The notes under the pieces: generated by a model
What the model saw: the letters and a program-made list of their open reading frames with translations, nothing else
Databases searched by the model: none
What the model was told of the DNA's origin: nothing
Part shown: one piece after another, positions 1-7,770 of the stretch
Numbering within the stretch: position 1 is the first letter of the stretch
How the letters are laid out: each line of letters starts with the position of its first letter
NCBI GenBank assembly: GCA_003509845.1
Contig: DOMR01000176.1
Span: forward strand, 1 to 15,985
Direction: 5' to 3'
Length of the DNA stretch: 15,985 bases
Source of the DNA: Chitinophagaceae bacterium
Lineage (GTDB): Bacteria > Bacteroidota > Bacteroidia > Chitinophagales > Chitinophagaceae
Translations under genes and position numbers: made by a program

Positions 1-30
1 AGTGAGTGCTGGCAGTCTTGGCGAGGCCAC

Positions 31-63
31 AAATCCTTTCAACGAAGTTGAAAGGATTTTTTA
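31..63 (+). terminator. Intrinsic terminator of an upstream plus-strand gene
   Basis: A 13-bp perfect inverted repeat (31-43 paired with 47-59, core CCTTTCAAC / GTTGAAAGG) closes over a GAA triloop and runs straight into a T-rich tract, the shape of a rho-independent terminator reading rightward. In the other direction the stem is followed by only three T residues, so it should work mainly on the plus strand. The 30 bases before it are more GC-rich than the rest of the window. Plus-strand frame 2 is open from base 2 to a TAA at 65-67, but this piece is too short to assign, so the gene being terminated is unknown. Confidence 0.85.
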
Positions 64-85
64 TTAAAGAATAAATCAGGTTTTT

Positions 86-1357
86 TTAAAATCCTTTTTT
101 ATGTGGCGTTTGTAAAATGGCTCTTCCTGATAACACCTTATTTCTTGCGATTAAACAAGCACCTAGAAAACCGGCTTTCTCTCCGAGTTTAGAAATTTTT
201 AATTGTGTATCAGTGTTAACTAAACTTAGAGAGTACTTATTTATAGCGCTTTTGACGGGTAATCCAAGGTAGTCTTCTGTTTCAGATAATGTTCCACCTA
301 AGATAATTAATTCAGGATTGAAAATATTAATTAGCGTTGCCAAGCCTCTTCCTAATTTTTCTCCAATTTCAGCGAGTAATTCTATGCATAATGTATCCTC
401 AAGCTTAGCAGCTTGAATGATGTCGGTTAATGTAATATCTGCAATATTCTTATGTTTTTTCAATAACGATGTTGTTGAACCATCTTTAATTTTTTCATGA
501 AGTAATCTTATAATTGCTGAACCAGATGCTTCCGTCTCTAAACAACCCTTTTTCCCACAATGACATATTATTTCATTATTAAAAATCGGGATATGACCAA
601 ATTCACCACTAAAGCCAGATTTACCATAGTAAATTTTTCCATCAATTAATATGCCCATCCCAATGCCGTAGTCAACATTGACAAAAAGTACATTCTTTTC
701 ATTGGTAATATCTCCAACATAAAATTCGCCTAGTGCCATAGCTCTTGAATCATTTTCAAGGAAGGTTCTTATGCCTATTTGATTTTCAATATAAGATGAA
801 AGTGGTTCTTCTTGAAAATGAAAAAAACTATATGAGTAACCATTGACATTATTAATTCTTCCAGATAGGTTTATTCCCATTGATAATATCTTATCTTTTT
901 TAATTTTGGTAGGAAGATCTTTGATAAAATTTCGAATGATTAATATTAGCTTTTGCAGTGATTCAGGCGTGTTTTCTAATCTAAAAGCAATTCTATTTTT
1001 TTGAGTGACTAATTGTTTTTTAAAATTCAGTAAACCTATATTGATATAATATTTTTTAACATCTACGCCCAAAAAAAAGCAAGCATCAGGCACTAATCCA
1101 TACATATTTGCTTTTCGACCACCTGTAGATTCAACCTTACCTTCGTCCTTAATTAATTCGTTTTTTATCAGTTCATTAATCAAACTAGTTGTCTTTGGGA
1201 CACTAATATTTAGTTCTTTACTCAATTCGGTAATAGAACTAGTATCAACCTTATCTAAAAAGTTAAATATAATTTTCTTTAATTCTTTGTTTTTAAGGGC
1301 GACTCCTGAGGACTGATTCTCATCAAAAACATCTGAAAATAATTGGGATTTCGTCAT
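86..1357 (-). CDS. ROK-family transcriptional regulator (NagC/XylR type)
   Basis: The 423-residue protein has an N-terminal winged helix-turn-helix (about residues 25-90, with the recognition region near 40-65 and the wing near 70-85) fused to a ROK sugar-kinase-like domain. The ROK zinc site is complete: H255 in the GEFGHIP segment followed by C265, C267 and C272 in CHCGKKGCLE. The sugar-binding Asn-Asp pair is at 202-203, and NPE...LGG is at 347-355. The kinase N-terminal phosphate loop, normally DxGGT, reads DVKKYYINIG here. The protein is therefore probably a sugar-sensing repressor rather than a kinase. Known members bind amino sugars or other sugars and release operator DNA. It is transcribed divergently from the epimerase gene across a 138-bp gap, which suggests it controls the adjacent locus and perhaps itself. 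The ligand cannot be read from sequence; an amino sugar is inferred from the neighbours. Confidence 0.94.
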   Translation of the reverse strand: MTKSQLFSDVFDENQSSGVALKNKELKKIIFNFLDKVDTSSITELSKELNISVPKTTSLINELIKNELIKDEGKVESTGGRKANMYGLVPDACFFLGVDVKKYYINIGLLNFKKQLVTQKNRIAFRLENTPESLQKLILIIRNFIKDLPTKIKKDKILSMGINLSGRINNVNGYSYSFFHFQEEPLSSYIENQIGIRTFLENDSRAMALGEFYVGDITNEKNVLFVNVDYGIGMGILIDGKIYYGKSGFSGEFGHIPIFNNEIICHCGKKGCLETEASGSAIIRLLHEKIKDGSTTSLLKKHKNIADITLTDIIQAAKLEDTLCIELLAEIGEKLGRGLATLINIFNPELIILGGTLSETEDYLGLPVKSAINKYSLSLVNTDTQLKISKLGEKAGFLGACLIARNKVLSGRAILQTPHKKGF

Positions 1358-1423
1358 ATTTTAAAAATAATACATCTTCCTTGTTTTATTCATATTTTCT
1401 TTCTATTTAGTAAAAAAAATTAA

Positions 1424-1431
1424 TAAGTTTG
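1424..1431 (+). promoter_or_regulatory. Candidate Bacteroidota -7 promoter element for the epimerase gene
   Basis: The sequence TAAGTTTG matches the Bacteroidota -7 consensus TAnnTTTG exactly, about 65 bases upstream of the epimerase ATG within the divergent intergenic gap. No clear TTG/TTTG -33 element sits at the expected 19-21 bp spacing; that stretch is T-rich and contains no TTG. The call rests on one matching box in AT-rich DNA and is tentative. The rest of the 1358-1495 gap is very AT-rich, and I see no convincing promoter for the ROK gene on the other strand. Confidence 0.35.
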
Positions 1432-1495
1432 CCTATAATATTAAAAAATATAATAATTTAGACCTCTAATAATCATAAATACTTGATAAAATTGT

Positions 1496-2689
1496 ATGGA
1501 TACACCTCATATTTCAATATCGAATGATCAAATTATGCGATCATTCGCAATGCAATACCATGATGAATTGACTAAAAACATTCTTCCATTTTGGTTAAAT
1601 CATAGCATAGACCATACCTATGGTGGTTTTTTTACCTCTTTAGATCAAAAAGGAAATGTATATGACACTGATAAATTTATATGGTTGAATGGCAGGCAAG
1701 TGTGGTGCTTTAGTTTCATGTATCAAAATGTAGAAGCTAATCCAGAATGGTTAAAAGTAGCTACACATGGTGCAGATTTTTTACGAAAATATGGTAGAGA
1801 CGAAAATGGCAATTGGTACTTCTCATTAACACAACAGGGACAACCTTTATTACAACCGTATAATATATTTAGTGATTGTTTTGCCACAATGGCATTTGCT
1901 GCATTATATAAAATTAATCCTGTTCCTGAATGGAAAAAAATAGCAATTGATACTTTTGAAAATATTATCCGTAGAAAAAATAATCCCAAAGGTATATATA
2001 ACAAGCATTTCCCAGGTACAAGAGATTTAAAGAATTTTAGTTTGCCAATGATTTTATGCAACCTCGCCTTGGAATTAGAGCCAATTTTAGGAAAGGAAAG
2101 AGTGGATGAGTTTATCCCTGGAATGATTCATGAAGTAATGGAAGTATTTTACCAACCAGAATTAGGTTTAATATTAGAAAATGTTTTTTCTGATGGTAGT
2201 AGTTCTGATAGTTACGATGGTAGATTAGTTAATCCCGGACATTCTATTGAGGCAATGTGGTTCATTATGGATTTAGGTAAGCGATTAAAAAATGATAATT
2301 TAATTCATAAGGCTTTGGATATCATATTCAAAACATTGGATTTTGGTTGGGATAAATTATATGGAGGAATTTTTTATTTTAAAGATTGTAAGGACAAGCC
2401 ACTGCAGCAGCTGGAGTGGGATCAAAAACTATGGTGGGTTCATGTTGAAGCCCTTGTAGCTTTAGCAAAGGGCTATGATTTAACTCGTGATCCTAGATGT
2501 GTAGAATGGTTTAAACGTATCCATGATTATACCTGGAGCCATTTCAAGGATGAAGAATACGGGGAATGGTTTGGATACTTAAATAGAGAAGGGGAGGTTT
2601 TATTATCATTAAAGGGTGGTAAATGGAAGGGCTGTTTTCATATACCAAGAGCGCTTTACCTTGTCAGCAAAACATTAAAAAATATATAG
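1496..2689 (+). CDS. N-acylglucosamine 2-epimerase (AGE/RnBP family)
   Basis: The 397-residue protein lacks a signal peptide and should be a cytoplasmic (alpha/alpha)6-barrel epimerase, interconverting N-acetylglucosamine and N-acetylmannosamine or a related sugar. Family landmarks are present in order: WLNGRQVW with R67, NPGHSIEAMWF with H249, LWWVHVEAL with H316, and KGCFHIPRAL with H382. H249 and H382 correspond to the catalytic His pair of characterised AGE enzymes. The NPGH context fits AGE/RnBP rather than cellobiose 2-epimerase, which typically has a GHDIE motif. Length is normal for the family. The start is uncertain: ATG codons at M14 (1535) and M19 (1550) would also give a family-like N terminus, and none has a Shine-Dalgarno. 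It is divergent from the ROK regulator and 157 bp upstream of the SusC gene, which suggests it feeds an imported amino sugar into central metabolism. Confidence 0.92.
   Translation: MDTPHISISNDQIMRSFAMQYHDELTKNILPFWLNHSIDHTYGGFFTSLDQKGNVYDTDKFIWLNGRQVWCFSFMYQNVEANPEWLKVATHGADFLRKYGRDENGNWYFSLTQQGQPLLQPYNIFSDCFATMAFAALYKINPVPEWKKIAIDTFENIIRRKNNPKGIYNKHFPGTRDLKNFSLPMILCNLALELEPILGKERVDEFIPGMIHEVMEVFYQPELGLILENVFSDGSSSDSYDGRLVNPGHSIEAMWFIMDLGKRLKNDNLIHKALDIIFKTLDFGWDKLYGGIFYFKDCKDKPLQQLEWDQKLWWVHVEALVALAKGYDLTRDPRCVEWFKRIHDYTWSHFKDEEYGEWFGYLNREGEVLLSLKGGKWKGCFHIPRALYLVSKTLKNI
1521..1547. promoter_or_regulatory. 9-9-9 inverted repeat at the epimerase start, candidate ROK operator
   Basis: CGAATGATC (1521-1529) and GATCATTCG (1539-1547) form a perfect 9-bp dyad with a 9-base spacer. 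It begins 25 bases after the annotated ATG and overlaps two possible later ATGs at 1535 and 1550. If the true start is at M14 or M19, the dyad lies across the translation start and in the leader. A divergent ROK gene makes an operator plausible, and an RNA hairpin over the start is an alternative. Half of the dyad is also coding sequence, so chance cannot be excluded. Confidence 0.35.
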
Positions 2690-2786
2690 TTAAAACTACT
2701 TGATTATCAATGAGTTGATATTTTAAACACACAGATATTAAAAATAATAGCCTAAAATCTTCTTATTATTAAATAATATTATTAAG

Positions 2787-2819
2787 TTGTACTGATTTCC
2801 AACATAATTATTAAATTTA
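2787..2819 (+). promoter_or_regulatory. Weak candidate promoter upstream of the SusC gene
   Basis: Within the 157-bp gap between the epimerase and the SusC gene, a TTG at 2787-2789 is followed 22 bp later by TAAATTTA (2812-2819), one mismatch from the Bacteroidota -7 box TAnnTTTG. Both spacing and match are imperfect. Just upstream is a 12-bp AT palindrome (AATAATATTATT, 2772-2783). No terminator is visible after the epimerase gene, so read-through from 1496 is also possible. Confidence 0.25.
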
Positions 2820-2846
2820 ATCCATTTAAAAATCAAATAAATATTT

Positions 2847-5800
2847 ATGAAAATAACGAAAGCGTTGTCGGTCTTTATTTTCCTTATGATTTGTTCTTTG
2901 TCAATATTTGGACAAGTGCAGTCTTATAAGGGGCAAGTTAAAGATCCCAGTGGTAAGGCTTTAGAAGGGATTACAGTTACATCTACTGAATCAAAAAATA
3001 AAACATTGACGAATGTTGATGGGCAATTTTCAATACAAGTAAAAAAGGGAACCAAGATTACTTTTTCTGGAATTGGTATTGAATCAAAAACTATAGAAGT
3101 GGATGTGGCAGGTTCCATAAACGTAGTATTAAATTTAAAATTTGCCGAGTTAAATGAGGTGGTAGTGGTAGGTTTTGGTACTCAGAAAAAAGTTAATTTA
3201 ACGGGCTCAGTTGTTACATTAAAAAACGAGGATTTAACTAAAAGGCAAGTTGCTACATCAAGTAATTTATTACAAGGGCTTGCACCTGGTGTTACTGTTA
3301 CACAGCAATCTGGAAGGCCTGGAGCGGATGGTGCAACCATTAACATTAGGGGGCTAAGCTCAATTTATGCTGGCCAAGGTCCTTTAATTTTGATAGATGG
3401 CGTTGTTTCAAGCTTAGATAATATTGATCCAAATGCAATTGAAACAATTTCTATTCTAAAAGATGCTGCATCAACAGCGGTTTATGGAGCCCGAGCTGCC
3501 AATGGAGTGGTTCTTGTTACAACAAAAAGAGCAACTACAAAAGGATTGCAATTATCATTTAATAGTTATTTCACGAAACAATCTGCTACTAATATTCCAA
3601 AAAGAGCAAGTGCAATTGATTTTATGAAATTAAGTAATGTTGCACAACAAAATAGTACAGGTAATCCAGCTGCTTTTTTATATGCACAAGCATTGATAGA
3701 TAAATACAGCACGACGGCTCCTAATAATATGGATGTAATTGATAATGATTGGGTAAAATTATTATTTGTTAATTCAGGTTTAATGCAAAATCATAATGTC
3801 ACTGTTAATGCTGGAGGTGAAAAATTAAGCATGTTTACTTCATTAACATTTATGGACCAAAAGGGTATTATACCTAATACAAATTTTAAAAGAACAGATA
3901 TTAGAGTAAACCCTGATTTAAAAGTCAGCAACAAGTTTTCTATAAAAGGCGTATTCAATTATACAGAAAACAGAACAACGAGTCCATCTACGGGCTCTGC
4001 TGATTTTATTATTAGACAAGCTATTGGAATTATCCCAATTGGGGCTGCAAAATTTGGGGAAGGGATGTATGGAAATGCTGGTCAAAGTAATAATAGAAAC
4101 CCTCTTGCCCAAGCAGAGGCTGGAGGAACAACTGAAGTGATTACCAATAGCTTATTAAGCAAAATAGGGTTCACTTATAGTCCTATAAAAAATATCGAAA
4201 TCGAAGCATTTACTGCAAGAGAATTATGGATACCAAATACTAAAACTTTGGTAAAGAATGTAAATATATATCAGCCTAATATTGCTGCAAATACTTACGA
4301 TTATGTAGGTGTATGGCCCGGAACAAACAGTTTAAGTGAGTCCTATTCAACGAATGTTCGAAGCACTTTTTTAGCACAAACTACTTATACAGGACAATAT
4401 AAAGATCATAATTTAAAAGTACTTGTAGGTGCACAATCTGAACAATTTGCTTATAGAGGAATTAATGCCTCAAGAACTGACTTCACAAATCAAAATTTGC
4501 CATATTTGAATTTAGGCACGAATAATAGAAATAATGCCGGCGGTGCTTACGAAACAGCAATCGCTGGTTTTTATAGTAGGATTAATTATAATTACAATCA
4601 AAAATATTTACTTGAAGTTAACGGACGTTATGATGGTTCTTCAAGATTTTCGCAAGCAAGTGATAAACAATGGGGCTTTTTCCCTTCTGCTTCTGCAGGT
4701 TGGATTTTTACCAAAGAAAAAATATTTGATGGACTTAGTAAATATATTGCTTTTGGAAAGTTACGTGCTTCCTATGGTTCTTTAGGTAATCAATCTTTGT
4801 CAAGTATTTATCCATTTTCAGCAAATTATACCACTGGTTCAAATGCTTATTTTAATGGTATTACAAATGTGGGGTATGCCCTTTTGGATGCACCTAATCC
4901 TAATATTACCTGGGAAAAGTCAACCCAAAAAAATATCGGAATTGACTTGACTTTTGCAAAACATTTTAGTGTAACTGCAGATTATTTTATTAGAGAAATT
5001 AGCGATATTTTGTTAATTAGGCCAATACCAACTTACGTTTCTATGAATTCTCCCTATATTAATGCGGGAACAATGGAAAATAAAGGATGGGAATTAACTG
5101 TAAATTACAAAACCAAGATTGGAAAACTGGGTGTAAATATTACAGCATTAGTTTCAGACGTCACCAATAATGTAACTAGTTTGCCTGGCGTTCCATATTT
5201 GGATGGGGGTTCGGTTAGAACCACTGTCGGTCAGCCATTGTATTCTTATTTTGGATACCAAGCACTTGGTTATTTTCAATCTGATGCTGATATTGCTGCA
5301 TCTCCAACACATTTTTTTGTTCCTAAACCGGGTGATATTAAATATGCAGATATAAATAATGACGGAAAAGTTGATGCAACCGACCGAACTTTTATTGGGA
5401 ATAATTTTCCAAAGTATGAGTATAGCTTCAACATGAATTTTAATTATAATAATTTTGATTTAAGCTTATTTTTTCAAGGCGTAGGAAAAAGAGAGAACTA
5501 TTTGACTGGAACCGGTGCTTATCCTTTTTATGCTGCAGATTTTATACCAGGTGTATTGGAATCGCATAAGGATTATTGGACACCCACCAATCCGAATGCC
5601 AAATTTCCTAGATTATTACCAGCAATTGGTGTAAATGGTACCACTAGTTCGTTTTGGATTACAGATGCCGCTTATTTACGTTTGAAAAACGTAAACTTAT
5701 CCTATCGACTTCCTAATGCCATTACTAGAAAATTAAAAATAAATTCTGCTAAGATATTTGTAAGTGGGCAAAATTTATACACTTTCACAAAATTCTGGGA

Positions 5801-5888
5801 GGGGTATGATCCAGAAATTAATAATCAAAACGCTGAGTTTTATCCATTGATGAAAACCATTACAGGCGGTATTAACATCAATTTTTAA
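2847..5888 (+). CDS. SusC/RagA-family TonB-linked outer-membrane receptor
   Basis: This 1013-residue protein is the outer-membrane pore of a SusCD-type glycan importer, driven by TonB-ExbBD. It has a Sec signal peptide (residues 1-22, hydrophobic core ending SLSIFG before Q23) and a CarboxypepD_reg-like beta-sandwich at about 27-100. A TonB-box-like stretch NEVVVVGFG follows at 103-111. The plug domain at about 112-228 has the family phrases LQGLAPGV, IRGLSS, PLILIDGV and YGARAANGV. A long 22-strand barrel ends in the typical C-terminal aromatic residue (GININF). Length is normal for SusC proteins. The SusD partner starts 20 bases downstream, so the pair is co-transcribed. There is no extra N-terminal signalling (STN/secretin) domain, so it is not a sigma/anti-sigma transducer. 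The substrate cannot be deduced from this protein. Confidence 0.97.
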   Translation: MKITKALSVFIFLMICSLSIFGQVQSYKGQVKDPSGKALEGITVTSTESKNKTLTNVDGQFSIQVKKGTKITFSGIGIESKTIEVDVAGSINVVLNLKFAELNEVVVVGFGTQKKVNLTGSVVTLKNEDLTKRQVATSSNLLQGLAPGVTVTQQSGRPGADGATINIRGLSSIYAGQGPLILIDGVVSSLDNIDPNAIETISILKDAASTAVYGARAANGVVLVTTKRATTKGLQLSFNSYFTKQSATNIPKRASAIDFMKLSNVAQQNSTGNPAAFLYAQALIDKYSTTAPNNMDVIDNDWVKLLFVNSGLMQNHNVTVNAGGEKLSMFTSLTFMDQKGIIPNTNFKRTDIRVNPDLKVSNKFSIKGVFNYTENRTTSPSTGSADFIIRQAIGIIPIGAAKFGEGMYGNAGQSNNRNPLAQAEAGGTTEVITNSLLSKIGFTYSPIKNIEIEAFTARELWIPNTKTLVKNVNIYQPNIAANTYDYVGVWPGTNSLSESYSTNVRSTFLAQTTYTGQYKDHNLKVLVGAQSEQFAYRGINASRTDFTNQNLPYLNLGTNNRNNAGGAYETAIAGFYSRINYNYNQKYLLEVNGRYDGSSRFSQASDKQWGFFPSASAGWIFTKEKIFDGLSKYIAFGKLRASYGSLGNQSLSSIYPFSANYTTGSNAYFNGITNVGYALLDAPNPNITWEKSTQKNIGIDLTFAKHFSVTADYFIREISDILLIRPIPTYVSMNSPYINAGTMENKGWELTVNYKTKIGKLGVNITALVSDVTNNVTSLPGVPYLDGGSVRTTVGQPLYSYFGYQALGYFQSDADIAASPTHFFVPKPGDIKYADINNDGKVDATDRTFIGNNFPKYEYSFNMNFNYNNFDLSLFFQGVGKRENYLTGTGAYPFYAADFIPGVLESHKDYWTPTNPNAKFPRLLPAIGVNGTTSSFWITDAAYLRLKNVNLSYRLPNAITRKLKINSAKIFVSGQNLYTFTKFWEGYDPEINNQNAEFYPLMKTITGGININF

Positions 5889-5908
5889 TTACAATAAAAA
5901 AGTTAAAT

Positions 5909-7666
5909 ATGAAAAAGCTGATGTATATAATTTTAGTTGGAACTGTTTTGGGTGGCTGTCAAAAATTTTTGGATCGACAACCACTTGATTCTATTTCTTC
6001 TACTAATTTTTTAACAAATGAATCTGAAATTAAGCTAGGCTTAACAGGTGTATATAGTTATGCCCAATGGAATTATGGCACTACCAATACGCCTTTGCTA
6101 AAAAGAGTTGAATCTGCCACTGATTTAGGTATGTCACGTAAAGGTAGCGATCAAGAGGATTTAATGGTATTGGGCGATAATGGTCCATTTTTAATTGGTA
6201 ATGGAATAACTACTTCAGCTTGGAGTAATGCATACGCAACCATCGCTAGGGCGAATTCATTTTTAGAGGGTATGACTATTGGCAAAGCAAGTACTTCAGC
6301 AGCAGCCTATGCTAGAATGCGAAGTGAAGCCTTAGTATTAAGAGCGGTTTCTTATTATTATTTGATGTCTTGGTTTGGAGATGTACCTTTTTTTACAAAA
6401 CCATTAGACCCTGCTGAATACGAAACGCAAACCAGAAAATCTAAATCTGAAATTGCGAAGGATTTATATAAGGATTTAGATGAAGCTTGGGTTGGGCTTC
6501 CAAATTTAAATGATCGAGGAAGGGTTAATAAAGGAACTGCATATGGGTTCAAGGCGAAAATTGCCTTATTGATTAAAGACTATGCTACTGCAGCAGCTGC
6601 AAGTAAAGCGGTGATAGATTTAGGTGCATATAACTTAAATCCTACTTTTTTAAATTTATTTAATCTAGCTGGACAAACTTCAAACGCAGGGAACGAAATT
6701 ATGTTAATGACGCAACTTCCTCAAGATAATGCCAGTCCTTTAAGTTATCTACCCATTGGCTTGTTACCAAGGCAAGTGTTAGGGACTTCTGGTAATAATT
6801 TTCCAACCCAAGCAATGATTGATAAATTTGAATGTAATGATGGTAAAAGAATCGATCAATCACCGTTATATAATCCTTTGAATCCAGGAAAAAATAGAGA
6901 TAAACGTTTAAAGTGGACTGTTTATCTACCTTATGATACTATGGAAGTTGCCACAGGTGTGAATGTCTCATTGCCATATCAAAATCCAAGACAAAGAATT
7001 ATTTATAATATTTATTCTGATACTATTTTTAGATTCAACTGGAGTACAAATGCTTTTGTTAAAATAGCTGGTAATCCTGATTTTATTAGTTCAGCTAATA
7101 GTGTTTGGCAATATGGATCAACTGGTGCTGTAGGTGGGGTTGGATATTGTTGGAGCAAATATTTGGATGCTAATCAAAATGCTTTTGCTGGTAAACAGGG
7201 GTATATTTTATTACGCTATGCTGACATTTTGCTAATGTATGCGGAAGCGAAAATTGAATTAAATCAAATTGATGCTACTGTGAATGATGCTATTAATAAA
7301 GTGAGAGCCCGTGCTTCACAGCCTGCAAGTACATTAGCTACACAATCTGAATTAAGACAGCTTGTTAGAAGAGAACGTGCAGTTGAGTTAGCACTAGAGG
7401 GGCACCGTTGGAATGATTTGACAAGGTGGGGAATTTATAATGAAGCGGTAAATGGCGCTTTATATGGAGTTACAAAAAATCCTGCTGTTTCTCCAGGGCT
7501 ACCAACTTTTACGTCCAATGAAATACCTAATTACACCACTAGTGTTTCTTTAAGGATTAATCCTAGAAATCAAACAAGATTGACCCAAGCAAAACATTTA
7601 TTATGGCCTATTCCGCAAGGAGAATTGGATAAAAATAAAAATTTGACGCAAAACCCAGGATGGTAA
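5909..7666 (+). CDS. SusD/RagB-family nutrient-binding outer-membrane lipoprotein
   Basis: This 585-residue lipoprotein has a short signal peptide with lipobox LGGC (lipidated C17), followed by FLDRQPLDS, typical of SusD proteins. The middle holds the TPR-rich segments expected of the fold (for example RSEALVLRAVSYYYLMSWFGDVP, here given only as its short signature YYYLMSWFGDVP). The C-terminal SusD_RagB half includes LLRYADILLMYAEAK, RRERAVELALEGHRW and the family-typical end WPIPQGELDKNKNLTQNPGW. It sits as the lid on the SusC pore and captures oligosaccharide at the cell surface. The 20-base gap from the SusC gene and a shared strand support a two-gene unit. A strong palindrome follows the stop codon, so its transcript may be processed or attenuated there. 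Confidence 0.97.
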   Translation: MKKLMYIILVGTVLGGCQKFLDRQPLDSISSTNFLTNESEIKLGLTGVYSYAQWNYGTTNTPLLKRVESATDLGMSRKGSDQEDLMVLGDNGPFLIGNGITTSAWSNAYATIARANSFLEGMTIGKASTSAAAYARMRSEALVLRAVSYYYLMSWFGDVPFFTKPLDPAEYETQTRKSKSEIAKDLYKDLDEAWVGLPNLNDRGRVNKGTAYGFKAKIALLIKDYATAAAASKAVIDLGAYNLNPTFLNLFNLAGQTSNAGNEIMLMTQLPQDNASPLSYLPIGLLPRQVLGTSGNNFPTQAMIDKFECNDGKRIDQSPLYNPLNPGKNRDKRLKWTVYLPYDTMEVATGVNVSLPYQNPRQRIIYNIYSDTIFRFNWSTNAFVKIAGNPDFISSANSVWQYGSTGAVGGVGYCWSKYLDANQNAFAGKQGYILLRYADILLMYAEAKIELNQIDATVNDAINKVRARASQPASTLATQSELRQLVRRERAVELALEGHRWNDLTRWGIYNEAVNGALYGVTKNPAVSPGLPTFTSNEIPNYTTSVSLRINPRNQTRLTQAKHLLWPIPQGELDKNKNLTQNPGW

Positions 7667-7696
7667 TTGATTAAATAAATAATGATTTTATTGGTA

Positions 7697-7746
7697 TTTT
7701 TATATCATCAAAGGCTGGTCATGACCAGCCTTTGATGATATAAAAA
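7697..7746. promoter_or_regulatory. Perfect 50-bp palindrome between susD-like and the first GHL10 gene
   Basis: Bases 7697-7721 and 7722-7746 are perfect reverse complements with no spacer. The core is GGCTGGTCATGACCAGCC and the outer ends are five T and five A residues. In RNA this gives a very stable hairpin with a tiny loop. It sits 30 bases after the SusD stop and 24 bases before the next ATG. It lacks a U-tract after the stem on either strand, so it is not a standard intrinsic terminator. An mRNA 3'-end stabiliser or processing site, a partial attenuator separating susCD from the enzyme genes, or a dimeric-protein binding site are all possible. Confidence 0.8.
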
Positions 7747-7770
7747 GGGGTATTAAACAATGTAAATGAT

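Noticed and set aside
1..30. Possible 3' end of a tRNA or other RNA before the first terminator
   Set aside because: No T-arm pattern (GGTTCRA) or acceptor pairing can be seen; a tail of a coding gene is equally possible and too short to call.
1723..2061. 112-codon minus-strand open frame inside the epimerase gene
   Set aside because: It is antisense to a well-conserved enzyme, shows no recognisable family, and is expected by chance opposite AT-rich coding sequence.
2399..2419. Near-palindrome around CTGCAGCAGCTG in the epimerase gene
   Set aside because: It has a mismatch in the stem, lies deep in conserved coding sequence (PLQQLEW) and has no T-tract or regulatory position.
1496..2689. 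Sialic acid (nan) locus, suggested by the epimerase plus an MFS permease
   Set aside because: No sialidase, sialic acid lyase or acetylesterase is present, and the permease is AmpG-like rather than NanT-like.
1496..2689. Cellobiose 2-epimerase as the identity of the AGE-family gene
   Set aside because: The NPGHSIEA and KGCFHIPRAL motifs fit the AGE/RnBP branch; the GHDIE motif usual in cellobiose epimerases is absent.
4534..4785. 83-codon plus-strand frame inside the SusC gene
   Set aside because: It lies in another frame of the beta-barrel coding region and resembles no known protein.
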